Below are positions 17,808 through 25,150 of a DNA stretch of 64,000 nucleotides, piece after piece. Numbering within the stretch: position 1 is the stretch's first letter; each line of letters opens with the position of its first letter. Location: NCBI GenBank assembly GCA_900544135.1, contig UQTU01000001.1, positions 195,651-259,650 on the forward strand. The letters are read 5' to 3'. The position numbers and the translations under genes are program-made. The notes below the pieces were generated by a model, which was not told the origin of the DNA, made no database searches, and worked only from the letters and a program-made list of their open reading frames with translations. This DNA is from an uncultured Collinsella sp. (GTDB lineage Bacteria > Actinomycetota > Coriobacteriia > Coriobacteriales > Coriobacteriaceae).

Positions 17808-17825
17808 CAAATGCGCGCGCATTTG
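17808..17825. promoter_or_regulatory. 18-bp perfect palindrome, probable DeoR operator
   Basis: CAAATGCGCGCGCATTTG is perfectly palindromic and lies about 55 bp above the oxidoreductase start. A TATAAG -10 (minus strand, about 17797-17802) is close enough that the palindrome overlaps the -35 region. A related TAAATGCGCATGCG sits near 17924. Confidence 0.6.
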
Positions 17826-18093
17826 CTTGTATTTGCGTGTTTATTTGTTTATCGGTCATTATTTAACCATAGTTAGCAGATATTTGCGCGGCCATGCGCA
17901 TCATCGCGCAAGACTCTGCGCGTAAATGCGCATGCGACAAACCTTGTGAAACATATAGGGGCGGAGCACCATAGCCCTAAAGACAGAGCCAGCTGCATTA
18001 CTTCACCCCTCTGGGGGCACCAGACATCAAAGGACTGTCCCTAGGTGCCGCTTTCGTTGAAGCCTATCCCAGATGGCCAGATATACAAATCTA

Positions 18094-18174
18094 AAGACTG
18101 TCCCCATCAACTAGCCGTTTAAGAACATCCCCAACGACAAGTCATTTAAGTCTGTCCCCAATGAGTAGGGATAG
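18094..18174 (+). repeat. three contiguous 27-bp degenerate repeats
   Basis: Units at 18094-18120, 18121-18147 and 18148-18174 each begin AAG and carry CTGTCCCCA or a near variant at the same offset; the first two both end in TTT. Apart from this array, the operator region and a short TGTCCC copy at 18036-18041, the 17753-18236 gap shows no gene. Confidence 0.75.
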
Positions 18175-18176
18175 AA

Positions 18177-18210
18177 AAAGGCCCGGGTGCCTTGGGGCAT
18201 CCGGGCCTTT
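18177..18210 (-). terminator. terminator of the S10-type ribosomal operon
   Basis: AAAGGCCCGGGTGCC and GGCATCCGGGCCTTT form a long stem with a TTGG loop, 27 bp after the rplX stop. Read on the minus strand it is followed by TTTTT-like sequence. It closes the operon unusually early (no rplE after rplX). Confidence 0.9.
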
Positions 18211-18236
18211 GCTAGCAACTTGATGTTGCGGGCAGC

Positions 18237-18542
18237 TTAGAACTTGTGGCCGCACTTCTTGCAGACGCGCAGCTTGTTCTTGCCGTCCTTCTCGTGACCG
18301 ACGCGGGTAACCTTACCGCACTCGGGGCAAACGAGATTGACGTTGGAGGCGTCGATAGGAGCCTCCTGCGAAACGATGCCGCCCTGCTGGTTGGCAGCGT
18401 TGGGCTTGACGGCCTTCTTGACGACCGAAACGCCCTCGACAACGACCTTGTTCTCGGCGGGGAGAGCACGCAGGACAACGCCCTGCTTGCCGCGATCCTT
18501 ACCAGAGAGAACCTGGACCTTATCGCCCTTCTTGATATACAT
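18237..18542 (-). CDS. rplX: 50S ribosomal protein L24
   Basis: A 101-residue L24, an early-assembly 50S protein binding 23S rRNA domain I. The KOW motif is at the N-terminus (MYIKKGDKVQVLSGKDRGKQG); the second half has CPECGKVTRVGHEKDGK with CxxC pairs (CPEC, CKKC) typical of the zinc-type L24. It is the last gene of the operon here, followed by a terminator, whereas rplE normally follows. Confidence 0.97.
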   Translation of the reverse strand: MYIKKGDKVQVLSGKDRGKQGVVLRALPAENKVVVEGVSVVKKAVKPNAANQQGGIVSQEAPIDASNVNLVCPECGKVTRVGHEKDGKNKLRVCKKCGHKF

Positions 18543-18555
18543 ATATCTCCCCTAA

Positions 18556-18924
18556 CTACAGGGTCTCGGGAGCGAGCGAGACGATCTTCATGTACTTCTT
18601 GTCACGAAGCTCGCGAGCGACGGGCCCGAAGATACGGGTGCCGACGGGCGAACCATCGTTGTTGATGACAACGCAGGCGTTCTCATCAAAGCGAATGTAG
18701 GAGCCATCCTTGCGGCGGATCTCCTTAACGGTGCGAACGACGACGCAACGGACAACGTCCTTCTTCTTGACGTTGGCGCCAGGGGTAGCCTCCTGGACAG
18801 CACCGATGAACACATCGCCGATGCCTGCATAACGACGCTTGGAACCGCCAAGCACCTTGATGCAGCGAATCTTGCGAGCGCCGGAGTTGTCGGCGACGTT
18901 CAGCATGGTTTGCATCTGAATCAT
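18556..18924 (-). CDS. rplN: 50S ribosomal protein L14
   Basis: A 122-residue L14 with the family start MIQMQTMLNVADNSGARKIRCI and the end GTRIFGPVARELR. It lies at the 50S interface near L19 and the S12 bridge. It is separated from rpsQ by a 118-bp spacer with a multi-stem leader (18950-19015), unusually long for this operon. Confidence 0.98.
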   Translation of the reverse strand: MIQMQTMLNVADNSGARKIRCIKVLGGSKRRYAGIGDVFIGAVQEATPGANVKKKDVVRCVVVRTVKEIRRKDGSYIRFDENACVVINNDGSPVGTRIFGPVARELRDKKYMKIVSLAPETL

Positions 18925-18949
18925 GGTAGATGTTCCTCCGAACTAAGAA

Positions 18950-19015
18950 CCGAAGAGAGGTGCGCAGCCTTTATACGGCCCGTGGTATGCAAGCCAGGCA
19001 TACGCACATCTTCGG
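18950..19015 (-). ncRNA. structured leader candidate upstream of rplN
   Basis: Nested pairs CCGAAGA/TCTTCGG (18950-18956 with 19009-19015) and GTGCG/CGCAC (18960-18964 with 19003-19007) enclose a GTATGC/GCATAC hairpin (18985-18990 with 18998-19003; base 19003 is shared) and an unpaired arm. Such a junction in an rpsQ-rplN spacer suggests a cis-regulatory mRNA structure. I know of no named family it matches. Confidence 0.55.
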
Positions 19016-19042
19016 AAACGTACAAGTCGTAAGAGCGACTGC

Positions 19043-19303
19043 TTATTTAGCGCGCTCGACGACCTCGATGAGGCGCCAACGCTTCATCTTGGACATAGGA
19101 CGGGTCTCCATAACGCGGACGGTGTCGCCCACGCCAGCCGTGCACTCCTCGTCGTGAGCGTGCAGCTTCTTGGAGCTGGTCATCATCTTGCCGTACTTGG
19201 GGTGACGCTTGCGCTCGGTGATGGTGACAACAATGGTCTTGGCACCGGAGACGGAGGTAACGACACCCGTACGGACCTTACGCGAGTTACGCGAATCAGT
19301 CAT
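19043..19303 (-). CDS. rpsQ: 30S ribosomal protein S17
   Basis: An 86-residue S17, a 16S rRNA primary-binding OB-fold protein. Visible blocks are RKVRTGVVTSVSGAKTIVV, KHPKYGKMMTSSKKLHAHDE and the C-terminal VRVMETRPMSKMKRWRL. It follows rpmC by 16 bp in the standard order. Confidence 0.98.
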   Translation of the reverse strand: MTDSRNSRKVRTGVVTSVSGAKTIVVTITERKRHPKYGKMMTSSKKLHAHDEECTAGVGDTVRVMETRPMSKMKRWRLIEVVERAK

Positions 19304-19319
19304 GTTCTCTCCTTAGGTC

Positions 19320-19535
19320 CTACTCGGCGACAGCGGACTTCTCCGCTGCGATCTCGCGGGCGCGCTGCTCCGTGAGGACGCGAGCGATGTCCTTCTTCAC
19401 GGTGTTGACGCGAGCGGTGTTGTCCAGCTGGCTGGTGGCCATCTGGAAACGAAGGTTAAAGAGCTCGGCGCGCATTTCCTTCAGCTTCTCAACGAGCTGA
19501 GCGTCCGAGAGCTCACGAATCTCTGCGGGCTTCAT
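19320..19535 (-). CDS. rpmC: 50S ribosomal protein L29
   Basis: A 71-residue L29, a two-helix protein at the exit tunnel that docks trigger factor and SRP. It has KPAEIRELSDAQLVEKLKEMR and ELFNLRFQMATSQLDNTARV. Its ATG overlaps the rplP stop by one base (TAATG), so translation is coupled. Confidence 0.98.
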   Translation of the reverse strand: MKPAEIRELSDAQLVEKLKEMRAELFNLRFQMATSQLDNTARVNTVKKDIARVLTEQRAREIAAEKSAVAE

Positions 19536-20038
19536 TAGTTCTCCTCCTTGGCGGCGGCGGCGTCCTCAGCAGCCCACTTGGCCTCGAGAGCGGCCTCCTC
19601 AGCCATCTCCTTCTCGATGCGCTGCTCAGCGTTCTTAGCAGCAACAATCTTGGTCTTGATGGGAAGCTTGTGCTGTGCAAGACGCAGAGCCTCGCGAGCG
19701 ACCTCCTCGGGCACGCCCTTGACCTCGAACATGATGCGGCCGGGCTTGACGACGGCCACCCACTCCTCGGGGTTACCCTTACCAGAACCCATGCGAGTCT
19801 CGGCAGGCTTCTTGGTGATGGGCTTATCGGGGAAGATCGTGATGTAGACACGACCGCCACGCTTCATGTAGCGGGTCATGGCAATACGAGCGGCCTCGAT
19901 CTGACGGTTGGTGATCCAATGGGCCTCGAGAGCCTGGATACCAAACTCGCCGAAATGCAGCTCGGTATTACCCTTGGCCTGGCCCTTCATGGAGCCACGC
20001 TGCACCTTGCGGTGAAGAATACGCTTAGGGGCAAGCAC
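19535..20038 (-). CDS. rplP: 50S ribosomal protein L16 with acidic C-terminal tail
   Basis: L16 lies at the A-site side of the peptidyl-transferase centre. The core shows GNTELHFGEFGIQALEAHWI and the ITKKPAETRMGSGKGNPEEWV loop. The usual length is about 137 residues; here it is 167 because of a ~28-residue Ala/Glu-rich helix (EQRIEKEMAEEAALEAKWAA). The GTG start overlaps the rpsC TAG by one base, indicating coupling. Confidence 0.97.
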   Translation of the reverse strand: MLAPKRILHRKVQRGSMKGQAKGNTELHFGEFGIQALEAHWITNRQIEAARIAMTRYMKRGGRVYITIFPDKPITKKPAETRMGSGKGNPEEWVAVVKPGRIMFEVKGVPEEVAREALRLAQHKLPIKTKIVAAKNAEQRIEKEMAEEAALEAKWAAEDAAAAKEEN

Positions 20039-20748
20039 TACTGACCCCTCCTCTCGGAGTTACGACGACGAGGACGGGAAGAGCCCTCGAGTGCAGGGTT
20101 GGGAACAGGCTGGCCCGGGAGCTTCTCGCCCAGGTAGATCCAGACCTTCACGCCGCAAGCGCCCATGGTGGTGCTGGCGACAGCCGTGCCGTAGTCGATC
20201 TTGGCACGAAGGGTGTGCAGAGGCACGCGACCCTCGCGGTACCACTCACGACGGCCCATCTCGGCACCGCCGAGACGACCGGAGCACTGGATACGGATGC
20301 CCTTGGCGCCGGCCTTGCGGGCGGACTGGACAGCCTTGCGCATAGCACGACGGAAGGCAACGCGGCCCTCGAGCTGCTCAGCAATGGACTGAGCAACGAG
20401 GTTGGCGTCGAGCTCGGGGCGCTTGATCTCGACAACGTCGACGGAGAGCTGGCCCTTGGAGACGCCAGCGACCTTCTCGAGCTCGGTGCGGAGGGTATCG
20501 ATCTCGGCACCCTTCTTACCGATGACAACGCCGGGGCGAGCGGTGAGGATGATGACCTTCACCTTGTCGCCAGCGCGCTCGATCTCGACGCGGGAGACAG
20601 CTGCGCGGGAAAGACGCTTCTCGAGGTACTTGCGGATCTCGAGATCGTTACCGAGGGTCTTAGCGTAATCCTTCTCTGCGAACCAGCGGGAGCGCCAGTT
20701 CTCGGTGATGCCAAGACGGAAGCCGGTGGGGTAGACTTTCTGACCCAT
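20038..20748 (-). CDS. rpsC: 30S ribosomal protein S3
   Basis: A 236-residue S3 with an N-terminal KH domain (IILTARPGVVIGKKGAEIDTL) and a C-terminal domain with GRLGGAEMGRREWYREGRVPL. It shapes the mRNA entry channel and has helicase activity. Its gene has the standard neighbours rplV and rplP. Confidence 0.98.
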   Translation of the reverse strand: MGQKVYPTGFRLGITENWRSRWFAEKDYAKTLGNDLEIRKYLEKRLSRAAVSRVEIERAGDKVKVIILTARPGVVIGKKGAEIDTLRTELEKVAGVSKGQLSVDVVEIKRPELDANLVAQSIAEQLEGRVAFRRAMRKAVQSARKAGAKGIRIQCSGRLGGAEMGRREWYREGRVPLHTLRAKIDYGTAVASTTMGACGVKVWIYLGEKLPGQPVPNPALEGSSRPRRRNSERRGQ

Positions 20749-20754
20749 ACAGCT

Positions 20755-21126
20755 TTACGCCTCCTTTCGAGGAGCAACGACGACGGTGATGTGGGAAGTA
20801 CGCTTCAGAATGCGAGAAGCGGAACCCTTGGCGCGGGGACGGATGCGCTTAAGCGTCGGACCCTCGTCAACATAGGCAGCGGCGACAACCAGGTTGTCGG
20901 CACGCAGACCATTGTTGTTCTCGGCGTTCGCAACGGCGGAACGGAGAACCTTCTCGACATCCACGGCGACGGCGCGGTCGCAGAAGTGGAGGATGTCGAA
21001 GGCCTGAGCGACAGGCTTGCGGCGGATCAGATCGACCACCAGGCGGGCCTTGCTGGGGGAAACACGCACGTACTTAGCGACGGCGCGAACCTCGGTGGCC
21101 TCAGTTTCAATAGACTTAGTTGCCAT
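20755..21126 (-). CDS. rplV: 50S ribosomal protein L22
   Basis: A 123-residue L22, whose beta-hairpin lines the exit tunnel. It contains KYVRVSPSKARLVVDLIRRK and the C-terminal hairpin RIRPRAKGSASRILKRTSHI. It lies 6 bp before rpsC. Confidence 0.98.
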   Translation of the reverse strand: MATKSIETEATEVRAVAKYVRVSPSKARLVVDLIRRKPVAQAFDILHFCDRAVAVDVEKVLRSAVANAENNNGLRADNLVVAAAYVDEGPTLKRIRPRAKGSASRILKRTSHITVVVAPRKEA

Positions 21127-21140
21127 TTACGGTTAACCCC

Positions 21141-21401
21141 CTATTTGGCCTTGTGGCCACGGAACGTACGAGTCGGCGCGAACTCGCCGAGCTTGTGACC
21201 AACCATGGACTCGGTAACATACACGGGCACATGCTTGCGGCCGTCGTGGACGGCGATGGTGTGACCAACCATCTCGGGGAAGATGGTGGACGCGCGGGAC
21301 CAGGTCTTCACGACGTCCTTCTTGCCAGCCTCGTTCATCGCGGTGATACGCGAGAGAAGGCGAGTCTCCACGAACGGGCCCTTTTTGAGACTTCTGCTCA
21401 T
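21141..21401 (-). CDS. rpsS: 30S ribosomal protein S19
   Basis: An 86-residue S19 starting MSRSLKKGPFV, with STIFPEMVGHTIAVHDGRKH and ending GEFAPTRTFRGHKAK. It is in the 30S head and contacts the 50S through bridge B1. The longer open frame above 21401 is not part of it. Confidence 0.98.
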   Translation of the reverse strand: MSRSLKKGPFVETRLLSRITAMNEAGKKDVVKTWSRASTIFPEMVGHTIAVHDGRKHVPVYVTESMVGHKLGEFAPTRTFRGHKAK

Positions 21402-21433
21402 AAGTGCTTTCTCCTAAAACTCGGTATCCGAAA

Positions 21434-22264
21434 TTACTTCTTACGGCGACGAATGATGTGCTGGTTCGAGACCTTCTTCTTCTTGCGCGTACGAAGGCCC
21501 TTCGTCGGCTTACCCCAGGGGGTAACAGAGGGACGACCAGAGGTGTGGTTCTTGCCCTCGCCACCGCCGTGCGGGTGGTCGACAGGGTTCATGACGGTAC
21601 CGCGGACGGTCGGGCGCACGTTCATGTGACGCTTACGGCCGGCCTTGCCGATGACGATGTTGGAGTGATCGGCGTTGCCGACCTCACCGACGGTGGCGCG
21701 GCAGGTAACGAGGATGCGGCGCATCTCGGAGGAAGGCATACGGACGATAGCGTACTTGCCCTCCTTACCCATCAGCTGGCAGGAGTTACCGGCGGAACGG
21801 GCGATAGCAGCGCCCTTGCCCGGCTGGAACTCGACGGCGTGGATGAGCGTACCGACGGGGATGTCGGCGAGGGGCAGAGCGTTGCCCGGCTTGATGTCGG
21901 CGTCAGAACCGGACATGACGGTCTGACCGACCTCGAGGCCCTTGGGGGCCAGGATGTAGCGCTTCTCACCGTCAGCGTAGTGCAGCAGAGCGATGCGAGC
22001 GGAACGGTTCGGATCGTACTCGATCGTGGCAACCTTGGCGGGCACGCCGTCCTTGTTGCGCTTGAAGTCGATCACGCGGTAACGACGCTTCACGCCGCCG
22101 CCCTGGTGGCGGGTGGTGATGCGGCCGTTGTTGTTACGACCGGCCTTCTTGGGCAGGGGCTCGAGAAGAGACTTCTCGGGCTTGGTGCAGGTGATCTCGG
22201 AGAAGTCGGAGATCGTCTGCCAACGCCTACCAGCGGAGGTCGGCTTAAGGTGCTTTACAGCCAT
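21434..22264 (-). CDS. rplB: 50S ribosomal protein L2
   Basis: A 276-residue L2, needed for peptidyl-transferase centre assembly and subunit joining. It has MAVKHLKPTSAGRRWQ at the start, RRYRVIDFKRNKDGVPA, and MNPVDHPHGGGEG, which carries the conserved histidine loop. Start 22264 is preceded by GAAAGGGAT; an upstream extension to 22339 lacks homology. The 179-bp gap to rplW, rare in this operon, contains a promoter-like leader motif. Confidence 0.98.
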   Translation of the reverse strand: MAVKHLKPTSAGRRWQTISDFSEITCTKPEKSLLEPLPKKAGRNNNGRITTRHQGGGVKRRYRVIDFKRNKDGVPAKVATIEYDPNRSARIALLHYADGEKRYILAPKGLEVGQTVMSGSDADIKPGNALPLADIPVGTLIHAVEFQPGKGAAIARSAGNSCQLMGKEGKYAIVRMPSSEMRRILVTCRATVGEVGNADHSNIVIGKAGRKRHMNVRPTVRGTVMNPVDHPHGGGEGKNHTSGRPSVTPWGKPTKGLRTRKKKKVSNQHIIRRRKK

Positions 22265-22345
22265 TACAATCCCTTTCAATAGGAATCCGTTAGCCATCGC
22301 AGACAGGGATTCGAGGTTCTGCCTCGGGTGCGATGACACCGGACG

Positions 22346-22371
22346 TATACACGGCTCCGGGCGTGTCCATT
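22346..22371 (-). promoter_or_regulatory. leader motif copy in the rplW-rplB gap
   Basis: Minus-strand GGACACGCCCGGAGCCGTG followed by TATAC nearly matches a 26-bp motif at 24210-24235 and a weaker one at 41493-41513. Directly before it is GGGCGTATAAAAT, which offers a TATAAA -10 and also pairs through GGGCGT/ACGCCC. It may mark an internal promoter for rplB onward. The remainder of 22265-22443 shows nothing else. Confidence 0.5.
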
Positions 22372-22443
22372 TTATACGCCCAAAACCTTGAGCTCTCGCC
22401 TCCCCTATTTGGGAGGCATGAGCTCACTCAACAGCAGCGAGTC

Positions 22444-22731
22444 TTAGGCCTGGTTGCCAAAGACCTCGATGGTGTCGCCCTCGGCCAGCGTGACGATGGC
22501 CTTCTTCCAAGAACGGGTCTTGCCGGCGACATAGCGCACGCGCTTGGTCTTGGGCTTGACCGTCAGGGTGTTCACGCGAACGACCTTGACGCCGAAGATC
22601 TCCTCGACAGCGTCCTTGATCTGATACTTGTTAGCATCCTTGGCGACCTCGAACGTGTACTTGTTCTGCTCCATGCCGGAGAAGGAACGCTCGGACACGA
22701 TCGGACGGATGATGATCTCGTGGGCGGTCAT
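22444..22731 (-). CDS. rplW: 50S ribosomal protein L23
   Basis: A 95-residue L23, the exit-tunnel docking site for trigger factor and SRP. It shows IIIRPIVSERSFSGMEQNKY, FEVAKDANKYQIKDAVEEIF and VRVNTLTVKPK. Its ATG directly follows the rplD stop codon. Confidence 0.98.
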   Translation of the reverse strand: MTAHEIIIRPIVSERSFSGMEQNKYTFEVAKDANKYQIKDAVEEIFGVKVVRVNTLTVKPKTKRVRYVAGKTRSWKKAIVTLAEGDTIEVFGNQA

Positions 22732-23358
22732 TTAAGCAAGCACCTCCCCGAAGTGAGCGGCGATGTCGGCGGGCATCAGCACGGCGTTGTTGTTGACGAG
22801 ATCGTAGGTGTTGGCCTCGTCGGCAGTGATGATGAACGTCTTGGGAATGTTGCGGAACGACAGGTAGGCGTTGACGTCCTCATCGCGAACGATGATGGTC
22901 AGACGCTTGCCCTCAAGGCCGAGAGCCTTGAGCATGGCAACGGCAGCCTTGGTGGAAGGCTTCTCGAAGCCGTAGTCGTCGACGAGCACGAGCTCGCCAT
23001 CGGCCAGCTTGGCGGACAGCGCGGAGCGCATAGCCAGCTTGACCTCCTTGTTGTTCATACGCTTAGCGTAGGAACGGGGCTTGGGGGCGAAGACAACGCC
23101 ACCGTGACGCCACTGGGCAGCACGGATGGAACCCTGGCGGGCACGGCCGGTGCCCTTCTGACGCCAAGGCTTCTTGCCGCCACCGGAAACCTCAGAGCGG
23201 CCCTTAGCGGACTGGGTGCCCTGACGCCAAGAGGCCATCTGGCACTTGACGATGTGGTGCATAACGTGGATGTTCGGCTCGATGCCGTACACCTCAGCGG
23301 CGAGCTCGGCCTCGGCGACCTTCTTGCCCTCGCTGTTCTTTACTTCAAACTTTGCCAT
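22732..23358 (-). CDS. rplD: 50S ribosomal protein L4
   Basis: A 208-residue L4. The basic tunnel loop is visible (KGRSEVSGGGKKPWRQKGTG followed by RARQGS), as is the globular part ending in AHFGEVLA. In E. coli L4 also represses its own operon by binding the S10 leader; whether it does so here is unknown, although a ~200-nt leader precedes rplC. Confidence 0.98.
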   Translation of the reverse strand: MAKFEVKNSEGKKVAEAELAAEVYGIEPNIHVMHHIVKCQMASWRQGTQSAKGRSEVSGGGKKPWRQKGTGRARQGSIRAAQWRHGGVVFAPKPRSYAKRMNNKEVKLAMRSALSAKLADGELVLVDDYGFEKPSTKAAVAMLKALGLEGKRLTIIVRDEDVNAYLSFRNIPKTFIITADEANTYDLVNNNAVLMPADIAAHFGEVLA

Positions 23359-23404
23359 TTAAGTGTTCTCCTTGGTATGACGCTGGGCTAAATGGGCTGG
23401 GCCC

Positions 23405-24025
23405 TTAGGCCATACGGATGGCGACGAGACCATTCTTGGCACCCGGGACAGCGCCCTTGACCAAGATGAGGTTCTGCTCGGCATCGATGCGGACAACGGA
23501 AAGGTTCTTGACGGTAACGCGCTCGTTACCCATGTGACCGGCCATCTTGACGCCCTTGAGGACGCGCGCAGGATAGGCGCACTGACCGATAGAACCGGGG
23601 TGACGCTGGAAGTGAGAACCATGCGTCATAGGACCGCGGCGCTGACCCCAGCGCTTGATGCGACCCTGGAAGCCCTTACCCTTGGAGGTACCGATGACGT
23701 CGACCTTCTCGACATCAGCGAAATCAGCGACGGTGACGACCTCGCCGACCTTGTGCTCCTCGCCGTTCTCGACGCGGACCTCACGAAGGAAACGGACAGG
23801 CTCGACGCCAGCCTTGGCGAAGTGACCAGCCATGGGCTTGTTCACGTTCTTGGCCTTGATGTCGCCGAAACCGATCTGGACGGCGTCATAGCCGTCGGTT
23901 GCCTGAGTTTTAACCTGCGAGACAGCGCAGGGGCCAGCCTGGATGACCGTGACGGGAACGACGTTGTCGTCCTCGTCCCAAACCTGGGTCATGCCAATCT
24001 TGCGGCCGAGAATCATGCTGATCAA
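23405..24025 (-). CDS. rplC: 50S ribosomal protein L3
   Basis: A 206-residue L3, with MILGRKIGMTQVWDEDDNVVP and GRIKRWGQRRGPMTHGSHFQRHPGSIG, including the Gln-containing loop that is methylated in other bacteria. The TTG at 24025 gives MISMILG, which aligns best with the family; ATG at 24016 is the alternative. It is the first gene of the operon, because rpsJ is missing from the usual place just upstream. Confidence 0.96.
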   Translation of the reverse strand: MISMILGRKIGMTQVWDEDDNVVPVTVIQAGPCAVSQVKTQATDGYDAVQIGFGDIKAKNVNKPMAGHFAKAGVEPVRFLREVRVENGEEHKVGEVVTVADFADVEKVDVIGTSKGKGFQGRIKRWGQRRGPMTHGSHFQRHPGSIGQCAYPARVLKGVKMAGHMGNERVTVKNLSVVRIDAEQNLILVKGAVPGAKNGLVAIRMA

Positions 24026-24284
24026 GATATGATCCCAACTCTCGCGTGGTCTTGGGACAATGCGTACACCACCGAGCGTACGCCCCTAGAGGACCACTAC
24101 TTACACGACGTGCTCCCCAGCCTTGTATTTCGCCCGGACTACCTGACAACCCTATTAAGCAGGCATTTTGTCCAGCCAGAATACTCCCCTGGTTACACAC
24201 AGCTGTTTAGTATACACGGCTGCGGGCGTATCCATCGAGATTCATATTTCACTCACATTGTTTACGCAGGTAAAGTGCGTGGCA
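24026..24284 (-). promoter_or_regulatory. S10-type operon leader with shared GGATACGCCCG motif
   Basis: On the minus strand the motif GGATACGCCCGCAGCCGTG followed by TATAC (24235-24210) starts about 210 nt before rplC. TATGAAT just upstream of it is a possible -10, so the motif would be near the 5' end of the transcript. Between it and rplC a GCGTAC/GTACGC hairpin lies near 24070-24090. I infer a long structured leader with a possible autoregulatory role. Confidence 0.5.
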
Positions 24285-24449
24285 CGTTCCCAGTGTGCGG
24301 CGGAGGGGGCGGGCCTGAGACATATTAAGGTTGCTGCTCTACAGTCCTGCTCACGACGGAGAGCACATTAAGTGCTCTCCTGTTCGTGCGGAACTCGCGA
24401 CAACCTTAATATGTCTCAGGCCCGCCCCCTCCGCCGCACACTGGGAACG
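24285..24449. repeat. long inverted-repeat element, copy 1
   Basis: Arms 24285-24333 and 24401-24449 are a perfect 49-bp inverted repeat. The 67-nt core (24334-24400) begins CTGCTCTACAGTCCTG and ends CGTGCGGAACTCGCGA. Inside it GGAGAGCAC/GTGCTCTCC closes an ATTAA loop, and CACGA/TCGTG adds an outer helix. It begins 36 nt after the phosphatase stop and lies 5' of the rplC leader. Confidence 0.93.
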
Positions 24450-24484
24450 CCACGTTGATGTCTGCTTAACTCTGCTCGCTCAGA

Positions 24485-25111
24485 CTAATGACTTTGTTGG
24501 GGGTCCACTATTTGCTGGAGGGTGAACTTACATTGATGAGGCTCGCCTTCTGCTTGTGGCTTTGCCTCATCGAAATCGAAGATCATGATGGCGCAGTTGG
24601 GGAGTTTTGCTGGGAGCTCGAAGCCCTCTGGGGCTGCAGCCTTGATGAATTGGCGGCTGGCGCTGCCGTGGCTTACTGCTAGAAGGGTCTCGATGCCCTC
24701 GGAGCCCATGAGATTGGTGAGGGTGCCTAACATGCGTTCTTGCAGCGCTTGGCTTCCTTCTCCTCCGAAGGGGACCAGGTCCTCGCCCGGATCCCAGACG
24801 TCGGTGGGTAGCGCGCCGTGCGGGCCTTCTTCGAAGGAGCCGTAGCAGCGCTCGATAATGCCTTCGCAGGGCTCGGCTGCTGCGTCCGGGCCGAGGAGCT
24901 CGCATGCGACGAGCTGAGCTGTGTCCATGGCTCGGCCTAAGGGCGAAGAGACCACTTTGTCGGGGACAACGTCGTGGCTCTTGAGCCATGCGGCTGCCAT
25001 TCCCGCTTGTTTGCGGCCCAGGTCGGTCAGCGGTGAATCGCAGCGGCCCTGGACCAGCTTTTTGACGTTGAACTCCGTCTGGCCGTGGCGGAGTAGATAC
25101 AGCTTCTTCAT
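24485..25111 (-). CDS. histidine phosphatase superfamily protein (phosphoglycerate mutase-like)
   Basis: A 208-residue cytosolic phosphatase. It has the phospho-accepting LLRHGQTEFN near residue 7, GRCDSPLTDLGRKQA, SSPLGRAMDTAQ, and the second catalytic His in AVSHGSASRQF. The length and lack of the dPGM insertions suggest a broad-specificity phosphatase rather than glycolytic mutase; the substrate is unknown. It is monocistronic or co-transcribed with the cation transporter 39 bp upstream. Confidence 0.88.
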   Translation of the reverse strand: MKKLYLLRHGQTEFNVKKLVQGRCDSPLTDLGRKQAGMAAAWLKSHDVVPDKVVSSPLGRAMDTAQLVACELLGPDAAAEPCEGIIERCYGSFEEGPHGALPTDVWDPGEDLVPFGGEGSQALQERMLGTLTNLMGSEGIETLLAVSHGSASRQFIKAAAPEGFELPAKLPNCAIMIFDFDEAKPQAEGEPHQCKFTLQQIVDPQQSH

Positions 25112-25150
25112 GCTCTCCCCTTCTGCATAACCTGCTTTGCCGGCACAGCC

